From: Parascedosporium putredinis
Lineage: Eukaryota; Ascomycota; Sordariomycetes; Microascales; Microascaceae
NCBI GenBank assembly: GCA_949357655.1
Contig: CASHTG010000015.1
Coordinates: forward strand, 1,860,001-1,924,000
Direction of reading: 5' to 3'
DNA: 64,000 nucleotides
The stretch's first letter is position 1. The number at the start of each line of letters is the position of its first letter. Shown here one piece after another: positions 12,641-23,832 of this stretch. Under the pieces are notes generated by a model that ran no database searches, was not told the DNA's origin, and was given only the letters and a program-made list of their open reading frames with translations. Both the position numbers and the translations under genes were made by a program.

Positions 12641-15106
12641 TTGACCGGTGCCCCCTATTAGCCTGATCTACATTCCTTCCCGCTGTCTCTTTTGGATCGC
12701 CAACTCGCCCTTGCTCTGAGGGGAAACGGAAGGATCTACTTGCGGTGTCCCGGCGCAGCCCACCCAAGGTTCCTCGCGCCTGTCTATCCGCATAGATTAT
12801 ATGTATCTATTCTCGTATACGCGTAAATGTGCATATGGGTCTATTTATTTCCCCGTGGCCAGAGGCGGGTCTAGCGGAAGATGAGCCGCGAAATACTTTG
12901 TTGAACACCTTTGAAGGGGAGGCAGGTATGAAGGGGGGCGAGAGACGAAAGGAGAAAGAAAGAAAAGGGCAGCGATTGTCATGACGGAGACGAGACGCCA
13001 CGCATCACGCATCACTGCCCCTCCGTCGCGGTTTTTTTTCTTTTTTTCTTTCTTTTTTTCTTTCTTTTCTTTGGGTTATGTTTCGTGTTGTCTCCAGGCT
13101 CGCTTTTCGAATAAGATTCATCAAAGGATTATGGGATGCTGGGCTCGATCCATTTCGGACATGGGGAATATCTATCTGTAAAAGGTCTCAGCAAAGTGCG
13201 ACTAGCCGACGAACCTGCCCTTGTCAGGATGCAAGGATTTGTTCAAGTTGTTTGCGTACACTATGTCATACAAGTACCAAGTACACCCATAGTCAGCGCC
13301 CTGCCCAGGTTTCATGGTGGAGGGTTCCCGACGAGCAAATGCCAGCTCCCACTCTCTCCCAAGACATCCATTTGAACTGATGCCAGCGACAGGGGGTGCT
13401 TCGCCACAGCCCAGGCCGCTGAGGGACACCAATCCCGGCTCGTCCTTCCCCACAACTTGATCCATCGACGAAGTATTCAAATTGATGTTCTCTTGCTTGC
13501 TGGAATACACTCTGTTGGTCCACTTCATCAAGTCCCAGACATCTTGACATGTCGGGATCCGATGTTCACCACGAAATCATCCTTGATACTTTGTACGTTG
13601 GGTCATCGGCCGGATTGATCGAGACAAGGAAAGAAACCTTTTCAGATCAACGGAATCATTGGCGCTCTCGCTCACACTCACCTGGTAGGCCAAGCCCTTC
13701 CGGCCAGAACTAATATTATTAGCAGCCCCCAAACGTGGCTGGTCTGCTTGGTGCACACGTCGTCGTGAATTCCATGTGCAGTTCAATGGTCTGTCTAGTG
13801 TGCGTCAGCCACCTCCCCTGTTCCTGAAGCCGGCATCCGCTTGGCGACAGCGCTCGAGTGCGTCCAGTACGATTAGTGCAGATTGACGCACGCCTCTGCC
13901 TCACCGTCGCCAGCCGACACACAGCCCATCAGCCAGCGGCATGAGTTTCAATTGATCCCAGCCAACATCTGTGCCTGTGTCAGCCAGTCTTGTTGCAGGT
14001 CCCGAGCCCGAAAATACATGGATGGAAGTCACTAAGCCAAGCCAAGCACGTCAAAAAAGGAAAGAAGAAGAAGAAAAATTAATGAGTCGTGACCCGACCA
14101 AGGCGTAGATAGATGGGGGCTAGAGGGGCCATCTAATGCAGCTTGATAGCTAATAAACGGGTATGGGGGAATACATTAGGAGAAAGGGAATATTCAAAAA
14201 CAAAAGGAAAAGGAGAAAATGAAAGAAAGAGAGAATTAGCCTGGTGGGAAGGAAGAAAAGACGCGATCGCACCCCCGCCACTCTTCGCACTCCGCCAAGG
14301 TGGCCAACCTCTCTCCAGTTTTAATCAAGGGCCTTCCAGTGCTGGATTATTTCTCCCCTTCCCTTCCAGTCAGGTTTCGAGGCCTCTTTCAACTTTCCAT
14401 TTTCCCCTTTTCAACACTTGCCTACGCGTCAACAGAGTCTCTTCGCTCCGACTCATTGATAAACGGACCGGCGTGGTCGTTAGCGTGTCCTACCACCGCT
14501 TGTGCCTGACGCTAGTTACTAAATTTAAGCTCGACCAGACGAGTCCGCACTGAACGCTCCCGACATCCAGGCTCTGCTCCCCACTCACCCATTCCAGGAT
14601 CTTCACCTTCTGTCGATCAGACAAGCCAGGTCTCGCCTTATTACTGGTCTACGAACCTGCGTGTGCTGTACCTCGTAGCCCGACGTATACTTGTACATAC
14701 ACTACATAGCGTACATGTAAGCGTCTCCACCGAACCTGATCCCAGCACGCACAGCACAGCTCGTCTCCTTCCCTCCACCACCACCTGCCCTGTCAGGGGA
14801 ACAACAATAATCGCCCTTTCGTTTAACCCCGTTTACGCTGCAGCATCGATCCCTCCCTCCTTTTTTTTTTTTTTTTGCAAGCTCATCGTCGTCGGGCCTC
14901 AACCCTCCTTCACTCATTCGGCTTTTGTATTTTCTTCCCCTTCCTTTATCGACAAACTCCGATCATTTTATTCCTTCTTCTTCTTCATATTTTCTTGTCT
15001 CTCTTTTTCCTTTCCTTATACACGACACTCTCTTCTGTTCGCCAACGATCCGTGTTACCCCATTGCTGCGCACCCTGGGGCACGAGTGACGGCAAACACC
15101 GCAACG

Positions 15107-16686
15107 ATGCCATCCGTCGACGTCGCCATGGTGCGAAGCCTGCGAGGTGGCCTCTGGGGCACTCTCACCCAAGGTCTCACGTCTAATCTCGGCCGTCGCA
15201 ACACCTTGGAGGATCTTCAGAATAGTGCAAGCGAGGCTAAGACGGCCTTTTCGAGTTGGGACAATTGCATGCAGGCCACTTTTTGCAAGTAAGACATTGC
15301 CCCCATTTCTTCTTCAACCTCCCCGCCGTCGCCGTCTCTTGCAACTCGACGCCCACTACTGTCTCGGCGTTTAGCCTGTCGCACACCCACCCGTACCCTG
15401 TCTTGCTAATCCCAACGTTAATCTGTAGATGGCCCGTCATTGCCATCATCATCATCGGTGGTCTCATCATCTTCTCTATTGTCTGGTGTCTCGCCCGATG
15501 CCTCTGCTGCGGTCTGTCGTGCTGCTGCGAATGTTGCTATTGCCTCAAGTGCTGTGGTAACTGCCTTGGTTGCTGCGACCCCCAAGGGTCGCGCTCACAA
15601 ATACCTCGATAACGAAACCCTCCCGCCCAACCACGGCTACCGAGCCGAACCCCCATGAAGGCCCCCGTCATGTCGCCCGTCCGAACCGCTCCCGTATACG
15701 AACCCCCTCAGTACGCCGAATTTGAAGTGGCCAAGAAGGGCGGCGAAGACTCCCTACCCTCCATGCCTGTTTGGAACGAAGCCGGCTCAAAGAAAGCCAC
15801 CCTCGAGCAGGAGGCCGTGGAGATGAACCAACTCAGCCGAACCGCCACCGGCCAACAGACCGTCGCATCTGCCTCGGCCGCTGCCGCTGCTTCTGCCGCC
15901 GCCGTCGCCGCCGCTGCCGGCCAGCCAAGCCCCGGTATGTCTGGTGGCCACCACAGCCCTTACCGCCAGCCTTCGCCCATCGGTCCCACCGGCTACGCTA
16001 CCCCCCGGCGCCAGCGCCTACGCGAACCAAGCCAGCCCTCAAGGCTACGGCAACGGCTACTCGCAAACCCCCGCGCCGTACGGTGCCGATCCTTACATCG
16101 CTGCTGCCGCCGTGCCCAACTCTCGGATGGCCTCACCTCGTCAAGACTACCGCGGTAATGGCTACAATCAAGGTTATGGCAATGGCAATGGCCAAGCCTA
16201 TCCTGACGCGGGCCAGGGCTATGCCAATGGGTATGACAATGGACAGGCTGGACAAGCCTACGATAATGGGCACGTCGGCCAATCGTACGACAACGGCCAA
16301 GCCGCCTACGGAGGAGATTACGGCCACCCTGCAGCCGCTTATGGAATGGATCCGAGACGGGCCTCCCCGCTTCGGCGGCTTATGCCGCTGAGCCTCTAAG
16401 GCACTCGCCCGCTCCCCAGGCTGGCTACGGATACGGCCAACAGCAGCAGCCGCAGCAGCAACAACAGCAGTACGGAGCCGCTGCGGGCTACCGGCAACCC
16501 CAGCCTCAACAACCACAGCTCCAAAATACCGGCGGCTTCGATTTCAGCTCGGGGTACAGCCGCCCACAGGAATACAATAACTATCGGCAACCTAGCCCCG
16601 TTGAGGTTCAACCCCAGGAACTTCCTGCCAGCACTGGATACGCCGCCTACTCCCCCACCACGACACAGCGCAACAACGGCTATTAG
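15107..16686 (+). CDS. fibroin-3-related Cys-rich membrane protein, frame-disrupted
   Basis: Exon 1 is 15107-15288 and exon 2 starts at 15429 (GTAAGA...GTAG). The protein begins MPSVDVAMVRSLRGGLWG and has the family hallmark FSSWDNCMQATFCKWPVIA. One membrane helix follows (IIIIGGLIIFSIVWCLA), then a dense cysteine block, CCGLSCCCECCYCLKCCGNC, then a long Tyr/Gln/Pro/Ala-rich tail ending RNNGY. This matches proteins named 'fibroin-3 related' in Neurospora and Magnaporthe, conserved in filamentous ascomycetes but without known function; a membrane-anchored, cytoplasmic-tail adaptor is plausible. The frame breaks four times: C5 runs at 15579-15583 and 15650-15654 (each should be C6), the C6 run at 16001-16006, and 16352-16353. 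All four segments read cleanly between breaks. The start has a CT-rich leader upstream; an in-frame extension further 5' is low-complexity and was not used. Confidence 0.8.
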
Positions 16687-18336
16687 ATGAACTACCACCT
16701 AATGGGTGTACATCAGGCCATTAATCCCGGGGCCTCCAACTGTAGTCTTATCTAAAAAGCTTTTGTTTTATCTCGGGGCTCACGCGCCAGCGCGGCTAGA
16801 TGGCGTTTTCTTGGTTTTTTTCTTCTCCCCCTTGCTCCCTCGGTCGCCGTTTCATCCCGACAACCCTAGACAAAGGTGCCGGCAAGGTCCCCGACCCACT
16901 TCCTCTTCACGCTTTCCCTTGCTTTTCTTCTCTTTACGGAGTTACAAATATTTGGGCACGGTATACACGGCGTTCTTTTGCTTTTCTTTCCCTTTGTCTT
17001 TTTTTCTTGTTCATTTCATGCGGGCATTGAAGACTATGGATCTGCGATTAGGCATGGCCGGCCGGTGGTGCGAGAAAGCAAGCGAGCCACGAGTAAGGGG
17101 ATGCGAGGCTCGGGACCTATGCTGCAATCTTCCCACGAGGAGCATGGCTGTTTCGCCTAGTACCAGGCGACCTCATGTTGATTCAAACATTGAAGCCGGT
17201 AGAGGCGACGTGAGGGGTTGGGGCGGCGCAAAGCAAAGAAAGGGATGTATGTGTATTGGAGCGCTCGCAGAACCCGGCTGAGGCGACAAAGTGTCGATGC
17301 AGCCCCTCGCAATATGTATTCAACTCTCGACGCCTACTACACATGGTTGGGAGGGAAGAACTAGAACGAGCGGGTAACTGTACCCAGCAAGATATTAATA
17401 TCACACATTCTCACGCCATGTCTCTCTATTTGCGTCACTTGTAAGCGAGCCCGACGTGAAGGCTCGTATAGTTATCACTGCTCCTTGGTACGTGGAAGAA
17501 AGATATTGGCCTTCATAATTAGCACAGCGAGCATATATACCCAAGGAATTGGAATGTGATCTATTCGAAAAGGTATGTATGTATCCTTGATTTGTTCGCC
17601 CTTGTCACCATCCCAGCCGCGGGCGCGTTCCCTGTAGAATACTGAAGAAGCAGGCAGGAGCGAAAAGCAAAAGAGAAGTGGAGAGAGAAACGCCTATTCT
17701 CCACTTGTTGCGATGTCATTCAAGAGAAAAGTGCAAAAGAGGGATAGGGAAACAAAAGGCACGGAAGACGAGCAACGGAGTAACTCCTAAAACAAGCTAA
17801 GCCTACTTGAACATATGATAACTCCACTAGTGATTGTTGCTTGAGTGATATTGACGCCAAAAAATGAAACAGAGGCAAACGGAGAGAAGGAAGCAGCCTG
17901 ATGAAAAGAAAAGGGACTCCAATCATACTATTTTGTACAAGCAATAGATTGATTTGGCGAGAGTTGGAGAGAACAAGGGTTGTTGTTGTGGTAGAGGAGT
18001 TTGGAGCAATGAGAATACAAGGTCGATAGAAAGCAAAACCGGCTCCATTCCGTGTATCTCGACGTGTGTCGTGGTGTGTATAGATATTCCAGAAGCGGGT
18101 CCCGCTTTGTGGATCTATGAAGGTAAGGGATTTTCCTTGATAGCGCATATCTGCTTACAAGCACGATAGGCATAAAATTTCGGCCAAGAGGGAGTGTATG
18201 GTGGCAGCTACTAGTGAGCAAGTCACCTCTCACAGGCCATGCAACCCCTGAACAAGGCTGTGTGTGCCTACTCGGTCGTGGCAGGCGAGAGAAGGAGGAT
18301 GAACCTAGGAGGTGGTCCGGTTCCGGTAGGCATTGC
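16687..18336. other. convergent intergenic region
   Basis: No gene seen in 1.65 kb between the convergent fibroin-3-like and STIMATE-family genes. It must contain both 3' UTRs. The plus strand is T/C-rich at 16750-17020 and purine-rich at 17640-17960. Confidence 0.5.
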
Positions 18337-19720
18337 CTACTCCTTGGGGTAGAGGGAGGACGGCAGCAGACTTCCACGCTCACTGCCCCTGCTCGAGCCA
18401 CTACTCTGAACAAGAGTATCACCATCACCCTCGCCTTCTGAGCCGTAGCTACGGCGTGAACGAGAGCGGTGCAGGCGGACACCGTATGTGTCGTTCTCAG
18501 TGCTCAGGTCGTCGGAGCTCGTGTCAAAATGATCGCCATCATAACGGCTGGCGGATGACCGTCTCCTGTTCTCGTCGTTATCGTTGTGGTTGTGGCTGTT
18601 GCTGTCGGCACCATTGTCGTTTTCGGGATCCTCGCCGGGGATAAGCTCGTGTTCTATTAGGGGCTGCATCTTGATAAACGAATCGATGATGTAGTATTGC
18701 AAAGCATTCATAATCAAGGGGAAGAGCATCATGACAAAGAAGATTTGCAGCTTCTCGTTGCCTTCAGTCCAGCCGAGCGCCCAGTCCCCTATGCGGGAGA
18801 TGGAGGGGAAGAGAACGAGTATAATCAAGACAACGGTTTTCATGCCGAAGAGACCGCAGAAGTAGAGCAGCGACTGTTTGAGCCACCATCGCCAGTTGGG
18901 AGGGTCGCCATAGTTGCCGGACTGGATCGACTGAGGAGGTTGGCCGAAGCGGGTAAGGGAGGCGACACCGGTCCAGAGGCGGAGCAGGTATATTAAAATG
19001 GGGATGCCCAGAGTCGTCTGCCCGGCGCGAGAGTGACGTTAGCAACCCGCCCACTTTTTGAGACACGACTGCGAAGACAACGGGGGAGAAGGACAAACTC
19101 ACATCGATGCCTAGATTCAAGAGATAGAACGAGCACGGGTTAGGACTATAGTCATCGTCGTCACGACGCAAAAGCATCGTGGCCATAGGGCCGATGGGAG
19201 AGTCGGCCGTCTCAAAAGAGAAGCGACCAGAGGTAAGCATAGACATGAAGACATTGGCAATATGAACCAGCACGGAGCCAAACACCTGCTTGGAGACGTC
19301 AAAGAACCAAATCTTGACGGGCCTCTGGGGCCGTTCTCTCCACCGCTTATACACTAATGACAACAGGGCCAGGCCACCAAGAGCAGCTTGAATGATTAAC
19401 GCGAACGAGCCCATCAGGCGGCATTCACCTCTGTAATCATCGTCGTTATCGCCGACATCAGGCACGCTGGTCGCGGTAGCGGTGGCGGCAGCGGCAGCGG
19501 CGGCAGCGAGGATGTTGACTGTGGGGATAGCAAGGGACACATCGGTAGGCGTCGGGGCGGCCGCTGCGGCTATCGAGACGGCATCTTTGGCGAGTTGGAG
19601 AACAACAGCGGAACCTTGCTCGAGTGGCGAGAGCATGGAAGGCGGTAAGGAGGGGCCGCGAAAAGGCCCTTGAGATGAGAAAGGAGGAGGGGAATTGAGG
19701 GTGGCGGCGATAATGAGCAA
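18337..19720 (-). CDS. STIMATE-family (YPL162C-like) multi-pass membrane protein
   Basis: Two exons, 19720-19103 and 19017-18337, separated by an 85-nt GT-AG intron (GTGAGT...GCAG, phase 0), give 432 residues without any frame break. After an Ala/Pro-rich N-terminus comes GECRLMGSFALIIQAALGGL, then KRWRERPQRPVKIWFFDVSK and VFGSVLVHIANVFMSML. The conserved NPCSFYLLNLGID runs across the intron into TTLGIPILIYLLRLWTG. After that come NWRWWLKQSLLYFCGLFGMK, a further helix and FFVMMLFPLIMNALQYYIID. At least five membrane helices are visible; the last 110 residues are an acidic/Ser/Arg-rich cytoplasmic tail. This is the PF12400 family: vacuolar membrane protein YPL162C in yeast and STIMATE/TMEM110 in animals, where it supports ER-plasma-membrane junctions and calcium entry. 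Family assignment is firm; the fungal role is unknown. Confidence 0.9.
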
Positions 19721-21536
19721 GGAACAGCGCTGTGGGGGACGCGAAACAAAAGACGTAGTTTGTCCCTAAACCGACTCTCGGGTTGAACGAGAGGGGCAGA
19801 TGTGCCGAATCGTCACGCCAAATTCATCACTAGTGAGGAGCAGACGGCCCGCGACCGGATTCTGAGGCGGCCGAGGAGAGGGATCCGTCGTATGCGAATC
19901 GGTCGAGAAAGAAAGGCTGCACTGGCTGGGGAATAGTCGAAAACGGAGAGATAGTGTGATGCCAAGCGATGAGACGGACGGGAAAAAGTAATATGAAGGA
20001 AAAGGGTTTCACGAAGGAAAGAGAGAAAGAAAGAAAACAGGTCTCGATCACAATCGGTCGTTGAAACAGCGAAAGGCGATGGGAGAAGGGAAAATAGAAA
20101 AAGAAAATAGCAAGTTGTCAAGGTTAAGGTTGAGCCTCCTGACAATCTGTTACACCTTTCGGGAACGGGGGCGAGTATCCTAGCTGCCTGGCATGGATGA
20201 CAGAAAGGTAGAGTTGAGGCGAATTGGAGCCGACGAACCGACGAGGATTCAGGGAGGGCAGGCAGCCCAGTCCTGGGACAATGCAGTGTCACGGGCAAAA
20301 TGTACTAATTGATCCCATCGAATTTGGTTAGTCAGTGGTAAAGTGCCCGGTATTAAGCTGGCTCGGCTAGCGTTCATCCCTCCCAAACCCTCTATACCCG
20401 TAGCGCTAAGCACTGTGCCTCCTTTATCGCTGATTCCGGTCGAATTAATTCCTTGAGGCGTTTCAAACCAGCAATCCTCCACCAACCTTGCCTGTTGGCT
20501 GCAGAGGAATACAACCTTGAAGATAACCAAGAGGAGAGAGGGAGAGAGGGAGAGAGTACCCGAAATAGGACGGCCCTGCTAGCGCTGCACCCAGCTACAA
20601 GACAGATGAAGCCACACTGTTCATGGCATTATAATCACCGATGCGACAAATAGAATGTCGGCAACGCCCCATTCCTCCATGCTTCATCTCAGGGTGACTC
20701 CCTTTGTCAACCTACTAAAAGAGTGCTCGGGGCCAGCAGAGTGGATGCGTCAACTGGAGGTTCGTTGTGAACATACAGTGCTACTAGACTTGTCTTCCTG
20801 GATCGAGCCCCGCAACCTGGCGGCGCACTCCGATCAAATCGTGAAGGGAGGATCGAATCGCTGAGCCCTCGCGAGATAAGCCCAGTTCCCCCAACGCCCC
20901 AACGCCCCCAGAACTGCTGATGGTTTCCGATGACCTCAATCCGGTTGGGTGGAGGACTTGCACTCCTGCTGCATGGCCCCAGTGACCTCAGTCCATTGGT
21001 GCAATTTGTCCATGCGCCACATTGTCAGACCTGTGTCATGCCCCGCTCACGAACAAGACAAAGTTCGTTCCTTGGAGACTGCTTGCTCTAGCGCCACCAG
21101 CAAATCAGGAGGCAGCGGCGTTTTTGTCAGGCGGTCATAGCCAAAAGCAGCCAAGAGCTCTTGTGCCAAATAATACCCGTGTGCTCAGTTGAACAAATGT
21201 GAATGCCCGCGGTAAAATCTCGGCTGATATCTATCGCCCTCAGAGCTATCTTCGAGCTTCACAAGTGCTGATTACTAAGCGGAAGCTCCTCGCCAGCCTG
21301 TGGTTGGTCACTGTGACGAAAAGGAAAAGAGAAAAAAGTTGCCATTCGAGCACAGGGACTGGCGCATCACCCATTCAGACAGATCCATTGAGCCATCTCC
21401 TCGTGTCAAACCCTTCTTCCAACCCATACGGAAGCTCTCTCGGGAAGTTCCTGAGGAATCCCTTGTTTTATTTTCTCTTTCCAATCGCAGCAACGCCAAT
21501 CCGGGTCTCGCCCTCTCGACAATACACGCAGTCATA
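19721..21536. other. divergent intergenic region
   Basis: No gene seen in 1.8 kb. It lies between the divergent STIMATE-family and mitoribosomal genes and must hold both promoters. A GAGGGAGA-type purine repeat sits at 20531-20558. A tRNA-like D-arm near 20330 has no matching remainder and was rejected. Confidence 0.5.
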
Positions 21537-22622
21537 ATGTTCCGATCGAGGATACGGATACCGCGTGTTTCCCTCGCGCAGCCCGTAGCTCGAGTCCAGA
21601 GGTCGCTTCACACCGTACCTGAGCTCCCCCATTCCTACAAGGATGGCGTTCCCGGTCTCTTGTCTGCCGACGGATTCGACATGGCCTGGACACAATACCA
21701 AACTTTGATGATTGAGAAGCTCAACGCCCTCACAGCCGGTAAGCGCCCGATATGCACGGAATAGAGCAGCAATCGAACCGAACAGCTCACCTGACCTTGG
21801 GGCGCGCGATATATCCCCTTGGCGACGTCTAAGGAAACGAAACCAGGCTAACGAATAGACCGCAGGTACCGAATTCGAGCAAAAGGACACCTACTCGACC
21901 CTCACGGCCACGGCTCGGGAGCCCTCCAAGGCCCCCATCTTTAACCATGCCTCCATGGCTCACAACAACCACTTCTTCTTCAAGAACCTCACTCCCAACC
22001 CCACCGCAATGCCCTCCGATCTCCGCCGCGACCTGGAGCGCTCCTTTAGCAGCATCGAGACCCTTCGCCGCGAATTTGTCGCCACCGCCTCCGCTATGTT
22101 TGGTCCCGGTTTCGTCTGGCTCGTCCAGACAGCTCCGAACGACTTCTCCATCTTGCCCACCTACCTAGCGGGCTCACCTTACCCCTCCGCGCACTGGCGC
22201 CGCCAAGATATGGATATGAACACCACTGGTAACCAGGGCAGCGCCGCCACCTGGCTCAAGAACACCCAGGTCCGGGGCATGCCTCAGAAGAAGGATGAGC
22301 TGCCTCCTGGCGGCGTCAAGGTCACCCCTCTCCTCTGCCTCAACACTTGGGAACATGTCTGGCTCAGGGACTACGGTGTCGGCGCCGGCGGCCAGGGCGG
22401 AAAGAAAGCCTTTGCTGAGGCCTGGTGGGAAGCCGTCGACTGGGAGGCCGTCGCTAACTCCTCCCGGCTAACTAAGGGCGGCGAGGGAAGCGGATCCGGT
22501 GCCCCCACAAGGGGTCATTGCAGAGACCCCAACCCGACGAGGTCACAGTTTCCCGTGGGGAATCTTCTCCTGTCCCTAAGCCCGCGGAGGAGAGGGAGCG
22601 ACAGAGCCCTCAGGATGCTTAA
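21537..22622 (+). CDS. mitochondrial small-subunit ribosomal protein, Fe/Mn-SOD fold (mS42/mS43 family, Rsm26-like)
   Basis: Exon 1 is 21537-21738 and exon 2 starts at 21866 (GTAAGC...GCAG). A basic presequence (MFRSRIRIPRVSLAQPVARV) is followed by a superoxide-dismutase-like fold: LHTVPELPHSYKDGVPGLLS, FNHASMAHNNHFFFKNL, FGPGFVWLV and LLCLNTWEHVWLRDYG. In true Fe/Mn-SODs the last motif is D-x-W-E-H; here the Asp ligand is Asn, so the metal site is not intact. That is expected for the mitoribosomal relatives Rsm26 and Mrp1, which are structural parts of the 37S subunit. The C-terminal tail shifts frame at the C5 run 22502-22506. With one more C it reads a disordered RPQPDEVTVSRGESSPVPKP and stops at 22620-22622; without it the ORF runs on as low-quality sequence to 22725. 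Which of the two paralogues it is remains open. Confidence 0.85.
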
Positions 22623-23832
22623 GTGTACGTATAACATGAAAGAAGAGACCCCTCCCCCAACCAATGGGCGGCAGACGAAGCCAAAAAACGAAACAAAAGG
22701 AGAAACTACCCTCGCCGGTGCATAAAGGGAAAACAAGAGAATAAAGGAGGAAATAGAAGAGGGAGGATAATCTTGTTTGAATAGTAGCGCTCTCGGTCTA
22801 TCCTTTGGACTTAACCCAATCGTAACTGGGAGGTAGAATCGGGAACAGGCCTCGAGCTCTGATACTGTAGGATCGAAGGAGGGCGGAGGCAGAGGAAAAA
22901 CCTCGAAGACGGATTTGTACAACAGTGTTATATTTTCACAAAAGAAAAGAAAAAGCCTATACAGACAAAGAAAATAGGCTCCTTGCACGCCTCACACGCG
23001 AATAGATCACCTTGCTACAGTACATCTAAATCTTCACATAGGGCAGGGACGTGTATGAGTCAATGATCTCCTCGCGTGATTTCAGGGTTTCAATTCACAT
23101 CACTATGTACTATGGGAGTTACTACCTGGTGTTCAGGAGGTATCATGGGCAGTAAACTTTTACCCGTTTGCATATCTTTAGATATTATGTTAAGTTACCA
23201 GGGTCAACAATTTCCCAAGCCAGTCTCTCGAGAGGTCCAATCTTGCAAACGCCCCTAATTCCGACCATCATCTTCCTGCCATCCTCAAGTGGTGGAAGTG
23301 AAGAGCAGAAAAGAAGGAAGACAGTGATACATCAAAGAAAATGAAATGCGTAGCTATCAGATATCGACCGCGCTCGGCTAATCCAGGCCAGCACAAGAGT
23401 CGAATTGAGCCCCAACACACATAAGAAAAAGTAGGTATGAGCCCCCAGGCAAAGATGGAAGTAAAGAAGAGAGAGAGAAAAAGATAAAAAGGCCGGGCCC
23501 CTTTGGCCCGAGATGCGAGAACACCAAATCCATGCAGGCGAAGTTTTAAGAAACGAGGAAGAGAGGGGTAGAGTTATCGAATAAGTGTTTTCCCAAGGCC
23601 ATGCGTGAGCGGGCACTTGAGGTCGAGCAAAAGGTAAGCCCATGTGTAAACCGGTGTTTTCTTTGCCCATGATGTAATAAGAATGAAAGAAGGAAAAGAA
23701 ATAGAGATGGAAAAGAAAAGAAGTGAAGTGAGATCATGCGGAAGAAACAGCTCATATAGCCCAGGCGGGAACATGGGGAAGGGAGGATAGGTTTGGACGG
23801 GAGGGAATGAATGGTTGGATGGGATGGGACTT
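22623..23832. other. convergent intergenic region
   Basis: No gene seen in 1.2 kb between the convergent mitoribosomal and SAM-PH genes. It must include both 3' UTRs. Purine-rich tracts on the plus strand at 23290-23340 and 23440-23490 are the only visible structure. Confidence 0.5.

Larger units (their letters stand above)
8109..15106. other. 7-kb intergenic region with degenerate coding-like segments
   Basis: No intact gene is supported between the RCR and fibroin-3-like genes. It holds an unassigned 127-codon ORF (8666-9049, +), a minus-strand coding-like stretch with one stop and one frameshift (about 9540-9890), an (ATT)n microsatellite (11205-11224), a cluster of TTGATC palindromes (12581-12640), one TACATGTA (14712-14719) and a T16 tract (14861-14876). 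The last 250 bases are CT-rich and probably form the leader of the next gene. Confidence 0.5.

Noticed and set aside
14663..15106. N-terminal extension of the fibroin-3-like protein
   Set aside because: The frame is open upstream, but the sequence is a CT-rich leader giving low-complexity Phe/Ser/Leu. The family start is MPSVDVAM at 15107.
15560..16360. Extra introns to explain the frame changes in the fibroin-3-like gene
   Set aside because: No GT-AG pairs of fungal intron size flank the breaks, and protein continuity is lost if anything is removed. A single missing base restores it.
20326..20385. tRNA-like sequence on the plus strand (TGGTTAGTCAGTGGTAAAG)
   Set aside because: A D-arm-like word again, but the downstream sequence does not fold into anticodon and T arms of the right size.
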